A stretch of 64,000 bases of DNA from Amyelois transitella (taxonomy: Eukaryota > Arthropoda > Insecta > Lepidoptera > Pyralidae), in contig NC_083527.1 in assembly GCF_032362555.1 (NCBI RefSeq), forward strand, positions 5,952,001 through 6,016,000, in the 5' to 3' direction. The notes under the pieces are model-generated. The model made no database searches and was not told the origin of the DNA. It worked only from the letters and a program-made list of their open reading frames with translations. The position numbers were made by a program, and so were the translations under genes. This document shows positions 1-9,532 of this stretch, piece by piece. Every line of letters begins with the position of its first letter. Positions within the stretch are counted from its first letter, which is position 1.

Positions 1-52
1 AGTTATTAAATATTGTGTTAAATATGGATTTAATTAAGACTTTTATTTTCAG

Positions 53-110
53 AGCTCGCGGCATCTTCCACTTGGAAACAAATGCTGCCCCGCCATTCTC
101 TCAAGGCTGA
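53..110 (+). CDS. Last exon of an upstream lipase gene (partial)
   Basis: A splice acceptor (TTTTCAG) at 46-52 is followed by a 58-nt open stretch to a TGA at 108-110. It has the same length and phase as the last exon of the three complete lipase genes downstream. It encodes a tail ending ETNAAPPFSQG, against RTNAGPPFSID in the others. The rest of the gene lies left of the window. It is clearly more diverged than the three later copies are from each other, so it is an older member of the same cluster rather than part of the recent expansion. Whether it belongs to an intact gene cannot be seen. Confidence 0.75.
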
Positions 111-381
111 TATTTGATGAGGAAACTTTTAAGTCGTGATGAAGAATTCCGATTTATATAATTATCCGTCTTGGAAATTCTGAAACAGTTTTTTAAAATT
201 ATTTTTCAAGAGAATGACATTATGCAGCTCTTATTGAATATACTCATTTTTTCAATGTTCTGTTTTATTTATTATTACGATTTAATTATATTAAGTGAAT
301 ATATTTGTAGCAAGTTCCTGGTATGAGCGGACTTAATTAATGCAGCTTTATAATTAACAGTCTTATTAAGCATACCTACAG
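110..381. other. AT-rich 3' flank of the partial lipase
   Basis: No gene or recognisable repeat is visible here. It probably holds the 3' UTR and terminator of the preceding lipase. Confidence 0.4.
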
Positions 382-625
382 ACATAAAATCACGCCTCTT
401 TCCCGGAGGGGTAGGCAGAGACTACATCTTCCCACTTGCCACGATCTCTGCATACTTCCTTGGCTTCATCTACATTCATAACTCTCTTTATGCAAGCTCG
501 GCGGTTTCGGGTACTCTTGACCTGACCCTTTACCAGGACGTCCTTAATTTGATCAAGATACGTTCGTCTAGGCCTTTCCACTCCGACCTTTCCCTCCACA
601 CTCTCCTTTTATATCTACTTAGTCA
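382..625 (-). mobile_element. RTE-type LINE, 3' end fragment
   Basis: On the minus strand this reads as the C-terminus of an RTE reverse transcriptase ORF ([20 protein letters not shown], later [15 protein letters not shown]), followed by the short RTE 3' UTR. It is a 5'-truncated relic. Confidence 0.75.
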
Positions 626-810
626 ATTAAAATTAAAAAACCTGCAGCTAGTAAGTTCTTAAGCAGCGAACATGAAATATAAACCCAATAAATGCGTACC
701 ACTTACCCTCTTTTCTGGTATTTTTGACCATGATACGGAGGCTGGAGGTACGCTTATGTATTGGCCATGTCTATGACCGCCTGTAACCACGTTTCTGGAT
801 TGGGTATGTC

Positions 811-1037
811 AGGTTTCGGGTACTTTTGACCTGACCCTTTACCAGGAAGTCCTTAATTTGATCAAGATACGTTCGTCTAGGTCTTCCCACTCGGTCCCGA
901 AACCGCCGAGTTTGCATGAAGAAAGTTATGAATGTGGATGAAGCGAAGGAATTATGCAGAGATCGTGGCAAGTGGAAAGATGTAGTCTTTGCCTACCCCT
1001 CCGGGAAAGAGGCGTGATTTTATGTATGTATGTATGT
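811..1037. mobile_element. RTE 3' fragment with inverted 5' part
   Basis: Positions 811-894 are RTE sequence on the minus strand and 893-1037 are the directly following part of the same RTE on the plus strand, ending in the TATG tail. The two halves meet around a shared CCCGAAACC. A short direct repeat, TATGTCAGGT, lies at 804-813 and 1033-1042 and is a plausible target-site duplication. Confidence 0.75.
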
Positions 1038-1061
1038 CAGGTATTAACACGAAATGACCCC

Positions 1062-1200
1062 TGTCAGTCCAACGGAACCTAATATACCTATTGGATCATT
1101 ATTACACATTCAGTTTCATGAATGTGCAGGTTTCCTCACGATGGGTTTCCTTACCGTAAATAGTAAGCGCCGCGCGTGCCTGCCCTGGGGCTAGTGAATG
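1062..1200 (-). mobile_element. SINE-B fragment
   Basis: A worn copy of the second tRNA-derived SINE family (called SINE-B here; the tRNA-like head is best seen at 27160-27345). Only the middle part is left, with the words GAATGTGCAGGTTTCCTCACG and ACCGTAA. Confidence 0.5.
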
Positions 1201-1219
1201 TGATAAAACAAAGTTGTTA

Positions 1220-1300
1220 AACCAATAAACTTATAAACTTGGGATTGTTTTAGTCGATAGGCTAGCAACCTGTCACTATTTGAATCTTAATTCTATCATC
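1220..1300 (+). mobile_element. GTGG element fragment
   Basis: Holds only the central part of the element, with AACTTGGGATT and GGCTAGCAACCTGTCACTAT. Both ends are gone. Confidence 0.55.
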
Positions 1301-1304
1301 TTTA

Positions 1305-1470
1305 CTAATATTATTAAGCTGAAGAGTTTGTTTGTTTGTTTGTTTGAACGCGCTAATCTCAGGAACTACTGGTTCGAATTGAAAAAATATTTTTGCGTTG
1401 AACAGACCATTTATCTAGGAAGGCTTTAGGCTATAAAACATCACGCTGCAACTTTTAGAAGCGAAGTTAT
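1305..1470 (+). mobile_element. Helitron-like or related repeat
   Basis: A block starting TACTAATATTATTAAGCTGA and containing a (TTTG)n run is found again at 39735-39905 with the same order of words. It resembles the left ends of lepidopteran non-autonomous Helitrons. The class assignment is an inference. Confidence 0.45.
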
Positions 1471-1527
1471 TAAATGTACAACTTAAGATGAAACCTTGTG
1501 AAGTCAAATTAAAAAACCTAATCCTGC

Positions 1528-1750
1528 CATGCGTGGTTCCCGGCATTTAAAACAGGACCACTCCATATCTTTCCCTAGGATATCGTAAAAAGTGACTAAA
1601 GGAAAGGAAAATTTACTTGTGATGGCTGGGCTAGCAACCTGTCATAATTCGAATCTCGATTCTAAAATTAAGCCAAACAGCTGAACGTGGCCTTTCAGTG
1701 TTTTCAAGACTGTTGGCTCTGTCTACCACGCAAGGGAAAAGAAATAAATA
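1528..1750 (+). mobile_element. GTGG element, degenerate
   Basis: Starts TGCGTGGTTCCCGGC and keeps the GCTAGCAACCTGTCA core and the hairpin GTTTTCAAGACTG, but has lost its TATG tail. Confidence 0.65.
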
Positions 1751-2181
1751 ATTTGATACACATAAACATACAAATAAACATAACATAAAAATCTTATTCT
1801 AACTCATACGGTACCAAAAATCTTGTGTTGAGCTGAGTGTATCAGCTTTGTATCATGACATGTCATAACGCTGGTTTTTAGTGGAAACTTTATATAGATA
1901 TTAGACTTAATTATAATATGTATGTTTGTATGTATGTAATCCTATCATGATGCCGTAGATAGGGATTTATTAATATACTCATATAATATGTTATTATTGC
2001 AATGATCAATCACAAGATAAGATAATTAAATGCGAGTAGGTATGTAGTATTGTCAATTTTATACACGCTTTATTAGTAAACTTCATTAATTATTACGCAA
2101 TTTTAGGGTTACGTATGTTCCAAATTCAAATAACAAATTATAAACTTTTTATTCATTATTGTGTTCTTTATAACATATATA
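1750..2181. other. AT-rich 5' flank of lipase copy 1 unit
   Basis: No gene is seen. The stretch around 1940-2100 (AGGGATTTATTAATATACT, then GATAAGATAATTAA) resembles the flanks at 8640-8780 and 15140-15270, so it marks the left part of the repeated lipase unit. Confidence 0.5.
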
Positions 2182-2295
2182 CATACATACATAAAATCAC
2201 GCCTTTTACCCGGAGGGGTAGGCAGAGACTACATCTTTCCACTTGCCACGATCTCTGCATACTCCTTTCGCTTCATCCACATTCATGACTCTCTC
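2182..2295 (-). mobile_element. RTE 3' tail fragment
   Basis: Only the last 110 bases of the RTE remain, from the ATACATAC tail to the segment that encodes NVDEAK. Confidence 0.65.
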
Positions 2296-2428
2296 ATGTA
2301 TTCATGTTCTTTATTATTTATATAATTAAATCGATACTCTAAGTTCTTATGGGACATTTGAAACATCACTTTATATGTAATTGTCATATATTTTGGTACC
2401 ACAACATTGATTGACGTCAAAAAAACAA

Positions 2429-2860
2429 TGATGAGGAACGAACTTTCTCTGATTTGTTTGGGTCTTGGATGTTTATCTATTTAAGTATTTATTATAAAAT
2501 AGTAAAATACGGTATCGTTTAGTAAGTATCTCGAAACAGAAGTCTCGAACTTTTGACGGCCTCTGTGGCGCAGCGGTAATAAGCTTGTCTGCGACACCGG
2601 CGGTCCCGGGTTCGAATCCCGGCCAGGGCATGATGAGAAAAGAACTTTTTCTGATTGGCCTGGGTCTTGGATGTTTATCTACATAAGTATTTATTATAAA
2701 ATATAGTATCGTTGAGTTAGTATCTCGTAACACAAGTCTCGAACTTACTTCGAGGCTAACTCAATCTGTGTAATTTGTCCCGTATAAAAAAAAAAAAAAA
2801 AACTTTCTTCGAGGCTAACTTAATCTTTGTAGTTTGTCCCGTATATATTTATTTATTTAT
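2429..2860 (+). mobile_element. SINE-A, truncated and interrupted
   Basis: A copy of the main tRNA-headed SINE that lacks its tRNA part. Its body occupies 2429-2553 and its tail 2801-2860; the gap is filled by a second SINE of the same family. Confidence 0.75.
2555..2800 (+). mobile_element. SINE-A, full length, nested
   Basis: A tRNA-derived SINE. The head has an A-box-like GTGGCGCAGCGG and a B-box GGTTCGAATCC, the body contains GGCCTGGGTCTTGG, and the end is a poly-A run. AACTTT flanks it at 2548-2553 and 2801-2806, so it inserted into an older SINE-A. The head is not a working tRNA gene because its acceptor stem does not pair. Confidence 0.85.
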
Positions 2861-3167
2861 TATATTGTAGGTTCGTTTTTTAAGTAAATACACATATGTA
2901 TTTAATTTCATGAAATGTTGCTAAAGTAGAAAGATTTAAGTATGTCTAAAAATTTGTTTTTTGAAAATAACAAAAAACCTTACCTTATTAAAATTAGCCA
3001 TGTAGAATGGATTTTCAATAAAGAATAAAGTACTCGTATAAAAAGATAAGACTAATACAATTAGACCGAACTTTCCGATTGTGTCGAGGTTCGTATGTCT
3101 GTCAACTCTTTATTGCAGATTTAAATAAATATAAACAAATTACAAAACAATCATTAGGTACTTTCAC

Positions 3168-3247
3168 TATAAGGAACCTAATCCATAAATTAAATGTCGT
3201 TCTTGCACCTGTTTGTGATAGGTATTTAAAAGTAAGTGATAAGATAA
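3168..3247 (+). promoter_or_regulatory. TATA box and GATA motif of lipase copy 1
   Basis: TATAAGG at 3168-3174 lies 97 bases before the ATG. TGATAAGATAA at 3237-3247 lies just upstream of it. Both elements and the sequence between them are conserved ahead of copies 2 and 3. GATA sites are typical of insect midgut and fat-body promoters; that role here is inferred. Confidence 0.6.
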
Positions 3248-3264
3248 TTGATGAGAACAACATT

Positions 3265-6200
3265 ATGAAGTCGTTAAGTGTGGCGGTCGTGTTCCTTGGA
3301 TTCGTTTGCGGTAAGTATTACTTTTTTTCCTTACGAGGTTGATAGAGCCAATAGTCTGAAAGCTCGGAAGTCACGTTAAGCTGCATTGCCAAGTCTTCCT
3401 TACTTCCATAAGCTTTATATTTGACCCTTCATATAATTTCGCGCCTACAAATAGCGACGAATTTAACGCCAACTACAAAACAGGGCCGAAATCAGCACCA
3501 CCGTAAAAAAGCCAAGAATTTAACGCCACCAACAAAAAAATACAGATTTTTCGCAAGTTCCATGAAAATTATAAATTTTACCGGGACAAAAAGTACCCTA
3601 TGTCCTTCTCCAACCGTGACCCGTTAACCCGGAAAGAGGAAACAAACAAATAAACTTACATGTGCATTTATATAGACGTATAATTATTTAACCACAATAA
3701 CCAAGACCGTGTGGTTCCCGGGCACCAGTACAGAAAAGAATAGGACCACTCCATCTCATTCCCATAGATGTCGTAAAAGGCGACTAAGGAATAGACTTAC
3801 AAAATTAGGATTTTTTTTGGCGACGGGCTAGCAACCTGTCACTATTTGAATCTCAATTATATCATTAAGCCAAATAGCTGAGCGTGGCCTATCAGTCTTT
3901 TCAAGACTGTTGGCTCTGTCTACCCCGCAAGGGATATAGACGTGATCATATGTTTATGTAACCAAGACTGTGGTGCAATACACAGGCCATTTTATTTAAG
4001 GATTATTATATTGTTATTGGCTTTCTCTTTTTTTTTCAGCTATAAGTGCTGAATCCAAATATAATGCTGATGTAGACACAGAATACCATCTGTTCACTAG
4101 GTGAGTAACTACAGCTTCGTCATAGCAGCATTTATTTCGCTTTTTATACATACATACATATGAGCACGTCTACATCCCTTGCGGGGTAGACAGAGGGCCA
4201 ACAGTCTTGAAAAGACTGAATGGCCACGTTCAGCTATTTGGCTTAATGATAGAATTGAGATTCAAATAGTGACAGGTTGCTAGCGCATCGCCTAAAAGAC
4301 TAAGGGATAGGCTTATAAACTTGGGATTCTAAGTTTATAAGCCTATCCCTTAGTCGCATTTTACGACATCCATGGGAAAGAGATGGGGTGGTCCTACTCT
4401 TTTTTGTATTGGTGCCGGGAACCACACGGCACCAAGTACTACAGTAAAAATAATATTTCTCATGTCAATTTCAGACGAAACCCTACAGTGAGCCAGCCCC
4501 TTCTCAACGGGAATGCTGATATCCTGGTGGCCAGCAACTACGACCCTCGTCTGAGGACCATTGTATCCATACACGGCTGGAATGGATTCGCTTTCGACGA
4601 TTACAACAGCGTCGTTGCACCTGGTGAGTCAGTCAGATAGGTCAGTCGTAATATATACACATAAGTTCATGAAAGTTGCCGTGTGGTACCCGGCACCAAT
4701 AGAAAAAAGAATAGGACCACTCCATTTCACTCCCATGGATGTCGTAAAAGGCGACTAAGGGGTAGGCTTATAAACTTGGGATTCTTCTTTTAGGCGATGC
4801 GCTAGCAACCTGTCATTATTTGAATCTCAAATCTATCTTAAAGCCAAATAGCTGAACGTGGCCTATCAGTCTTTTCAAGACTGTTGGCTCTGTCTACCCC
4901 GCATGGGATATAGACGTGATTATATGTATGTATGTATGTTCATGAAACCACGCCTCTTACCTCTTGCCAATATCCCTACATATTTTCGCTTCATCCACAT
5001 TCGTAACTCTTCATACAAGCTCGGCGGTTTCTGGTACCTCTTCTTAACCTGATGTTACCAATGTATGCATTATAGATGGACCTAATATCTTTTTCGTCCT
5101 TACTTTAGTCCCGGTTGCATCCTCGCTATATAGTGGAGCCCGGGGTATGCCTTTGACCATGAACCCTGGATTGGGTGAGTCAGATTTTTACTTTGGAAGT
5201 GACTCCTATCTGAACCCCTCAACCTTCGCAGGTGAACCTTACCCTGATTTTATCAATCGTGGTTACACATTGTTAGGGTTACTCACCGTAAGAGCATCCG
5301 TTAGTGTTTAAACTAATGTACATATTACTTCGTTGTAGATGGATCTAATGTGTCTGTTAATGTCTGATTCCTAACAGCAATCCTGGCAAGTGATGATGTG
5401 AATCTTATCATTGTTGACTGGCACCAGGGATCGATTCTTGGGCTCGACGCACTTCTAGAATCTGGTAAGTTAATAAAATTATAGACATTTGTAGTTGATA
5501 CGTGATGGTAGTATGATCGATGGTAGAATATTGATTCTAGTTCCATGAGAGTGGGGAAGCAATTAGCATGTAATATAAGGTCATAAAGAGTGTGGGATAC
5601 AACATAAATTGCTTTGATAGCCAATTTGTTACCGCTTCTTCTGCACTGACGCCTTGGAAGCGGCAGTAAATTTAGAAGCGGCAGTAAACTTAGTCTTAAA
5701 ATATAAACTCAAACTCAAACTCAAAATATTTATTGCATAACTGTGTTTAGATTTATTTGACGTCAACCAATGTTGTGAAACCAAAAGATTTGACAATTAT
5801 TAAGCGATATGATAGTATCCTATAATACACTACAGAGACCGCAGATATTGCCAAGCAAGGAGACCATCTATCTAGTGTTCAGAATATATCAGTTTAAACC
5901 TTAAGCACGTTAGATTAAATTTCCATCAACATAAATCTGGTGTTTCACTTAGGTATCAATGAAAACAAGACCTTCTTGACGTGATCATAAAAGTTAAGTT
6001 ACAGATTTAAATTGCTCCAACTAAAACATCATCTAAACTTTGTTAGGTCGCAGCGTGGCTCGCTTTATCAGCTGGCTCAAGTTCTTCACCGGCAGAACAG
6101 CGGAAGACTTCCACTTGGTTGGCTTCAGTCTTGGAGCTCACCACGCTGGCATCACCGGCAGAAATGTCGAAGGAGGAGTTAGTTACATCACTGGTAAGGG

Positions 6201-8445
6201 ACATTATAAACCTGTTTAAGCCTAAATCTGATGTACGTGGTGGTAACCTTTGAGTTGCGGCGGTACAGGCATGGTGCTCTTTGTAATAATCAGTAACCTC
6301 GTCAAAGTAAGAAGGTTGGATAATGAACCTCAGGTACTGAATAAACTCTTCGCAGAATGCAACCCGAGACATGTAATGATTACAATAAGAAAACATACAT
6401 ACATACATAAACTCACGCCTCTTTCCCAGAGGGGTAGGCAGAGACTACCTCTTTCCACTTGCCACGATCCCTGCATACTTCCTTTGCTTCATCCACATTC
6501 ATAACTCTCTTCATGCAAGCTCGGCGGTTTCGGGCACTTTTGACCTGACCCTTCACCAGGACGTCCTTAATTTGATCAAGATATGCTCGTCTAGGTCTTC
6601 CCACCCCCACCTTTCCCTTCACACTCTCCTTGTATATCTGCTTAGTCAACCTGTTTTCATTCATCCTCTCCACATGACCGAACCATCTCAACATACCCTT
6701 TTCTATTCCTGTAACTACATCTTCTTTCACATCACAACATTCCCTTATCACGCTGTTCCTTATCCGGTCACTCAATTTCACACCCAACATACTCCTTAAC
6801 GCTCTCATTTCCACTGCATTTATTCTGCTTTCGTGCTTCTTTTGCCATACCCAACTTTCACTCCCATACATTAATGTCGGGACCAACACGCCCCTGTGCA
6901 CAGCCAGTCGAGCCTTTTTGGATAGTTTCTGACTGCTCATAAAGGCATGCAAAGCTCCATTCACCATGTTCCCCGCGTTCACTCTCCTTTCAATATCACT
7001 ATCACACTTGCCATCTGATGTAAACTTTGATCCTAGATATACAAACTCTTTCACTTGCTCAACTTTTTCTCCTCCAATCAAAATATTACATACAATAAGA
7101 AAACTTATACTTTTTCGAACCAGTTGCGTCTTAAGTCTCAGTAAAGTTTAAATGATAATTACATGAACATTGTCCACAGCCTTAGATCCTGGGGGCATTA
7201 TTTATAACGACGACACCCTGTTCCGCCCTGACGATGGCCTGTACACTGAAGCTATATTCACTAACGCTGGTGGATTCGCCTACGTGGGTAACCTGGCCCA
7301 GGTCAACTTCTACCCTAACGGTGGAAGCAACATGCCAGGGTGTAACTTCGATGCTAACTGTAATCATTTCAGGTAAAACTTAATTTTAAAAGTGGGTTAC
7401 GATTTATTATTCGGACTGCTATGATTTGGACTGTCTTTTTATCTAACTCTATCTAACTCTATTTGACTCCTTTTGACTCTATTTAACTCCTTTTAACTCA
7501 ATTTACAATGACAATACAAATATGAAGGGAAATTTCAGTATATAACCTTCTATGCTTTAATTTCTCACTGTAGTTGCAACTTTAGTTTGAGTTTACCCGT
7601 TAGGCTTCAACTCTGCTTACCATCAGAATATAAGCCAAATCTGAAGTCCAAAGTCAATAATCAAATTTCAGCATTTTTCTTTTACAATAAAGCTTATTGT
7701 GTACCTTTTGGCAACCTTCGCCAGAGGTGAATTGCATAATATGCCACCGTAGCATAACACGCGCGACGCCGTTATTATCGCACGAAAAACTATCGCTGTT
7801 TCGCTTTTTATTATGTCGTGAAACGGGACAGTGATAGTTTTCATGTTACGGGGAAGTATTGACCATTTACACACCAAATAAACACATTATGTTTCCAGGG
7901 CCTACTTCTACTTCGCGGAGTCCATAGTGTCGGGCGGGTTCACGGGCACCGAGTGCGAGGACCACCAGCAGGCCGTGGCGGAGAGCTGCGACCTGCCTGG
8001 CAGGCTGCAGATGGGTGCGCGGCTGCCCAACTATGGGTAAGTTTAAGACATTCGTCCACGGTTCAGGTTAAAGATCTACAAATAGTCTATATTCTTTGTG
8101 GAAATAAGATCTGATCATGAAAAGACTGTAAGGTCACGGTCAACTGTTTGGCTTAATGATGGAATTGAGATTCAAATAGTGACAGGTTAATAGCTTATCG
8201 CCTACGGTAAGTATCCCAAGTTTGTTAGCTTTCCCTTAGTAGCCTTTAACGACACTCATGGAAAAGATATAGAGTGGTCCTATTATAAAAGTATCTGGGA
8301 ACCACAAGTATTATTTATCTTCTTTGAGAAAACATATCACAGACATTTCTTGTGAGTGCGATTTTTTGCATTTTCTTTTAATTCCAGGGCCACCGGAACA
8401 TATCACTTGAGAACAAATGCTGGACCACCATTTTCAATCGATTGA
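3265..8445 (+). CDS. Secreted lipase / phospholipase A1-like, copy 1
   Basis: Exons: 3265-3310, 4040-4100, 4475-4623, 5378-5464, 6047-6193, 7180-7372, 7899-8036, 8388-8445. They join in frame to 292 residues. Residues 1-19 are a signal peptide (MKSLSVAVVFLGFVC start), so the enzyme is probably secreted, perhaps into the gut. It belongs to the pancreatic lipase superfamily: the HGW oxyanion-hole motif is at 69-71, VDW at 98-100, the nucleophile elbow GFSLG at 140-144 (Ser142), Asp166 in ALDPG, and His226 in CNHFR. All triad residues are present, so it should hydrolyse esters of glycerolipids or phospholipids. Only 60 residues separate Asp and His, clearly fewer than in vertebrate pancreatic lipase, which suggests a short lid as in phospholipase A1-like members. 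Exon 6 differs from copies 2 and 3 at many sites (IIYNDDTLFRP). Exon 7 is far richer in GC than its surroundings. Intron 5 carries an RTE insertion. AATAAA at 8476-8481 is a likely polyadenylation signal. Confidence 0.9.
3706..3960 (+). mobile_element. GTGG element, near full length (intron 1 of lipase copy 1)
   Basis: A good example of the family. It runs from CCGTGTGGTTCCCGG through CATAGATGTCGTAAAAGGCG, GGGCTAGCAACCTGTCAC and GCTGAGCGTGGCC. A hairpin follows (CAGTCTT-TTC-AAGACTG), then a second one (GTCTACCCCGCAAGGG...TAGAC), and it ends in a TATG-type tail. No ORF is present, so it is non-autonomous. Ending in the same tail as the local RTE copies suggests RTE machinery moves it. Confidence 0.8.
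4146..4432 (-). mobile_element. GTGG element with internal inverted duplication
   Basis: A full-length minus-strand copy in intron 2, ending about 40 bases before the exon 3 acceptor. The central part is present twice in opposite directions, giving perfect 25-bp arms (4298-4322 and 4331-4355) with an 8-nt loop. Confidence 0.8.
4298..4355. repeat. Perfect inverted repeat, 25-bp arms
   Basis: The arm GACTAAGGGATAGGC...AACTT at 4298-4322 is the exact reverse complement of 4331-4355, with GGGATTCT between them. Confidence 0.95.
4677..4940 (+). mobile_element. GTGG element, full length (intron 3 of lipase copy 1)
   Basis: Begins GCCGTGTGGTACCCGG and ends in a TATG repeat. It is absent from the same intron of copies 2 and 3, so it inserted after they split from copy 1 or was lost there. 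Confidence 0.8.
5105..5335 (-). mobile_element. SINE-B relic (intron 3 of lipase copy 1)
   Basis: Contains CCCGGTTGCATCCTCGC, TTTGACCATGAACCCTGGAT and AAGAGCATCCGTTAG. Related copies lie in the same intron of copy 2 (10945-11150) and copy 3 (21355-21545), so this insertion predates the gene duplications. Confidence 0.65.
5622..5850 (+). mobile_element. 3' UTR relic of the CR1-like LINE (intron 4 of lipase copy 1)
   Basis: The block GTTACCGCTTCTTCTGCACT...GCCTTGGAAGCGGCAGTAAA matches, in reverse complement, the 3' end of the large LINE at 15930-19390. Inside it is a second partial copy with (AAACTC)n, a hexamer tail of the same style. Confidence 0.65.
6395..7091 (-). mobile_element. RTE-type LINE, 5'-truncated, with intact 13-bp TSD (intron 5 of lipase copy 1)
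   Basis: Minus-strand ORF 7081-6413 (222 codons, no break) is the C-terminal part of an RTE reverse transcriptase. It contains FVYLGSKFTSDG, YGSESWVWQKKHE and [11 protein letters not shown], then the tail [10 protein letters not shown] before a short UTR and TATG repeats. ACAATAAGAAAAC stands on both sides (6382-6394 and 7092-7104), a perfect target-site duplication. The catalytic palm motifs are missing, so the copy is dead on arrival. The open frame and exact duplication mean a recent insertion, absent from copies 2 and 3. Confidence 0.92.
7441..7500 (+). repeat. 11-bp minisatellite, degenerate (intron 6 of copy 1)
   Basis: Imperfect units of the type TATTTAACTCC in tandem. The same array is present in intron 6 of copies 2 and 3. 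Confidence 0.7.
7733..7870. mobile_element. CGCG palindromic MITE (intron 6 of copy 1)
   Basis: An imperfect palindrome built on GCGACGCCGTTATTATCGC and AAACTATCGCTGTTTCGC, with a centre near TTTTTATTATGTCGTGAAAC. Related palindromes lie in intron 6 of copies 2 and 3 and at several other places in the window. Confidence 0.6.
8108..8312 (-). mobile_element. GTGG element relic (intron 7 of lipase copy 1)
   Basis: Tail lost; the core and the GGGAACCACA end remain. An equivalent relic stands at 14053-14250 in copy 2 and partly at 23880-23998 in copy 3, so it is an old shared insertion. Confidence 0.65.
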
Positions 8446-8639
8446 ATTATGAAGACATTTTTTTAAGAATTTCATAATAAACGAAAGCAATTTATTAATA
8501 ACTTACCTGTTTACTTTTCTTTCTCTCTTATGTTATTGTTGATATTGACCATGGAGTCTATTTTTTTAATTAAAAAGACTGTTTGCTCTATTTCCCCCGC
8601 AAGGAATATTAGACGTGACTATTATATATGTATGAATAT

Positions 8640-8940
8640 AATCCCATCAAATCCGTTAGCAAGGAATTTATTAGTCATACTTAAATAATTTGTTATTTTT
8701 CATTGATTAATCAACAGATTAGATAATTATTAAGACAATTTTAGACAGGCTTTATTACAAAATTGGATTAATTGTTACGCATCTTAGGGTTACTTATATT
8801 CCAAAAGAAAACGAACCGATTAGTTATTTCAACCGATTAGTTATTTTTTATTAATTTATTCTCAAGCTTTTTGCGGTCTCGCACACAAACTTTGTACAAA
8901 ATTTTATTTATTAATTCATAATAAATCATCCTCCTAGCTC
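8640..8940. repeat. Left flank of lipase unit 2
   Basis: AT-rich spacer that is nearly repeated at 15140-15400. It contains AATCCGTTAGCAAGGAATTTA and GATTAATCAACAGATTAGAT in both places. No gene is visible. Confidence 0.65.
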
Positions 8941-8990
8941 CCGTAGCGTGTCACGCGCCGTTTTAATCGCGTGAAACGGTGTCACGTCAT
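8938..8990. mobile_element. CGCG palindromic MITE, fragment
   Basis: TGTCACGCGCCGTTTTAATC and CGTGAAACGGTGTCACG form the short palindrome. The same fragment recurs at 15600-15650 in the next unit. Confidence 0.5.
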
Positions 8991-9120
8991 CATATGGATA
9001 TATAATGATATATAATATATATATAAATATGCATATAAATTTTGTACTTAGTACAGATCTATGCAAGCATGCACGCACGCAAACACCACAAGTGACGTAT
9101 AATCCACGTGAGGTAAGAAT

Positions 9121-9375
9121 GACGTGCGGTTCCCGGCACCAATACAAAAAAAGAATAGGACCACTCCATCTCTTTCCCATGGATTTCGTAAAAGGCGACT
9201 AAGGGATATAGGATAATTACAAACTTGGGATTCTTTTTTAGGCGATGGGCTAGCAACCTTCACTATTTGAATCTTTATTCTAATAAATAGCTGAGCGTGG
9301 CCTATTAGTCTTTTTAAGTCTGTTGACTCTGTCTGTCCCCCAAGGGATATAGACGTGGCCATATGTATGTATGTA
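9121..9375 (+). mobile_element. GTGG element upstream of lipase copy 2
   Basis: A full-length copy ending about 55 bases before the TATA box of copy 2. The same insertion stands upstream of copy 3, where a LINE later split it (15779-15928 and 19391-19497). Confidence 0.8.
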
Positions 9376-9431
9376 CTAATACAATTAGACCGAACTTTCT
9401 TATTGCATCGAGTAATAATATGTAATTATAT

Positions 9432-9514
9432 TATAAGGAACCCAATCTATAAATTCATTATCGTTCTTGCACCTTTTTGTGATATGTACTTATTTAAAAG
9501 TAGGTGATAAGATA
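9432..9514 (+). promoter_or_regulatory. TATA box and GATA motif of lipase copy 2
   Basis: TATAAGG at 9432-9438 and TGATAAGATA at 9505-9514, with the ATG at 9533. Spacing is as in copies 1 and 3. Confidence 0.6.
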
Positions 9515-9532
9515 TTTGATGTGAGCAACATC

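Noticed and set aside
2555-2640. tRNA gene (also at 19561, 38893, 46165, 52576, 60055)
   Set aside because: A- and B-boxes are present, but the acceptor stem does not pair, the anticodon arm is not formed, and all copies continue into the same SINE body.
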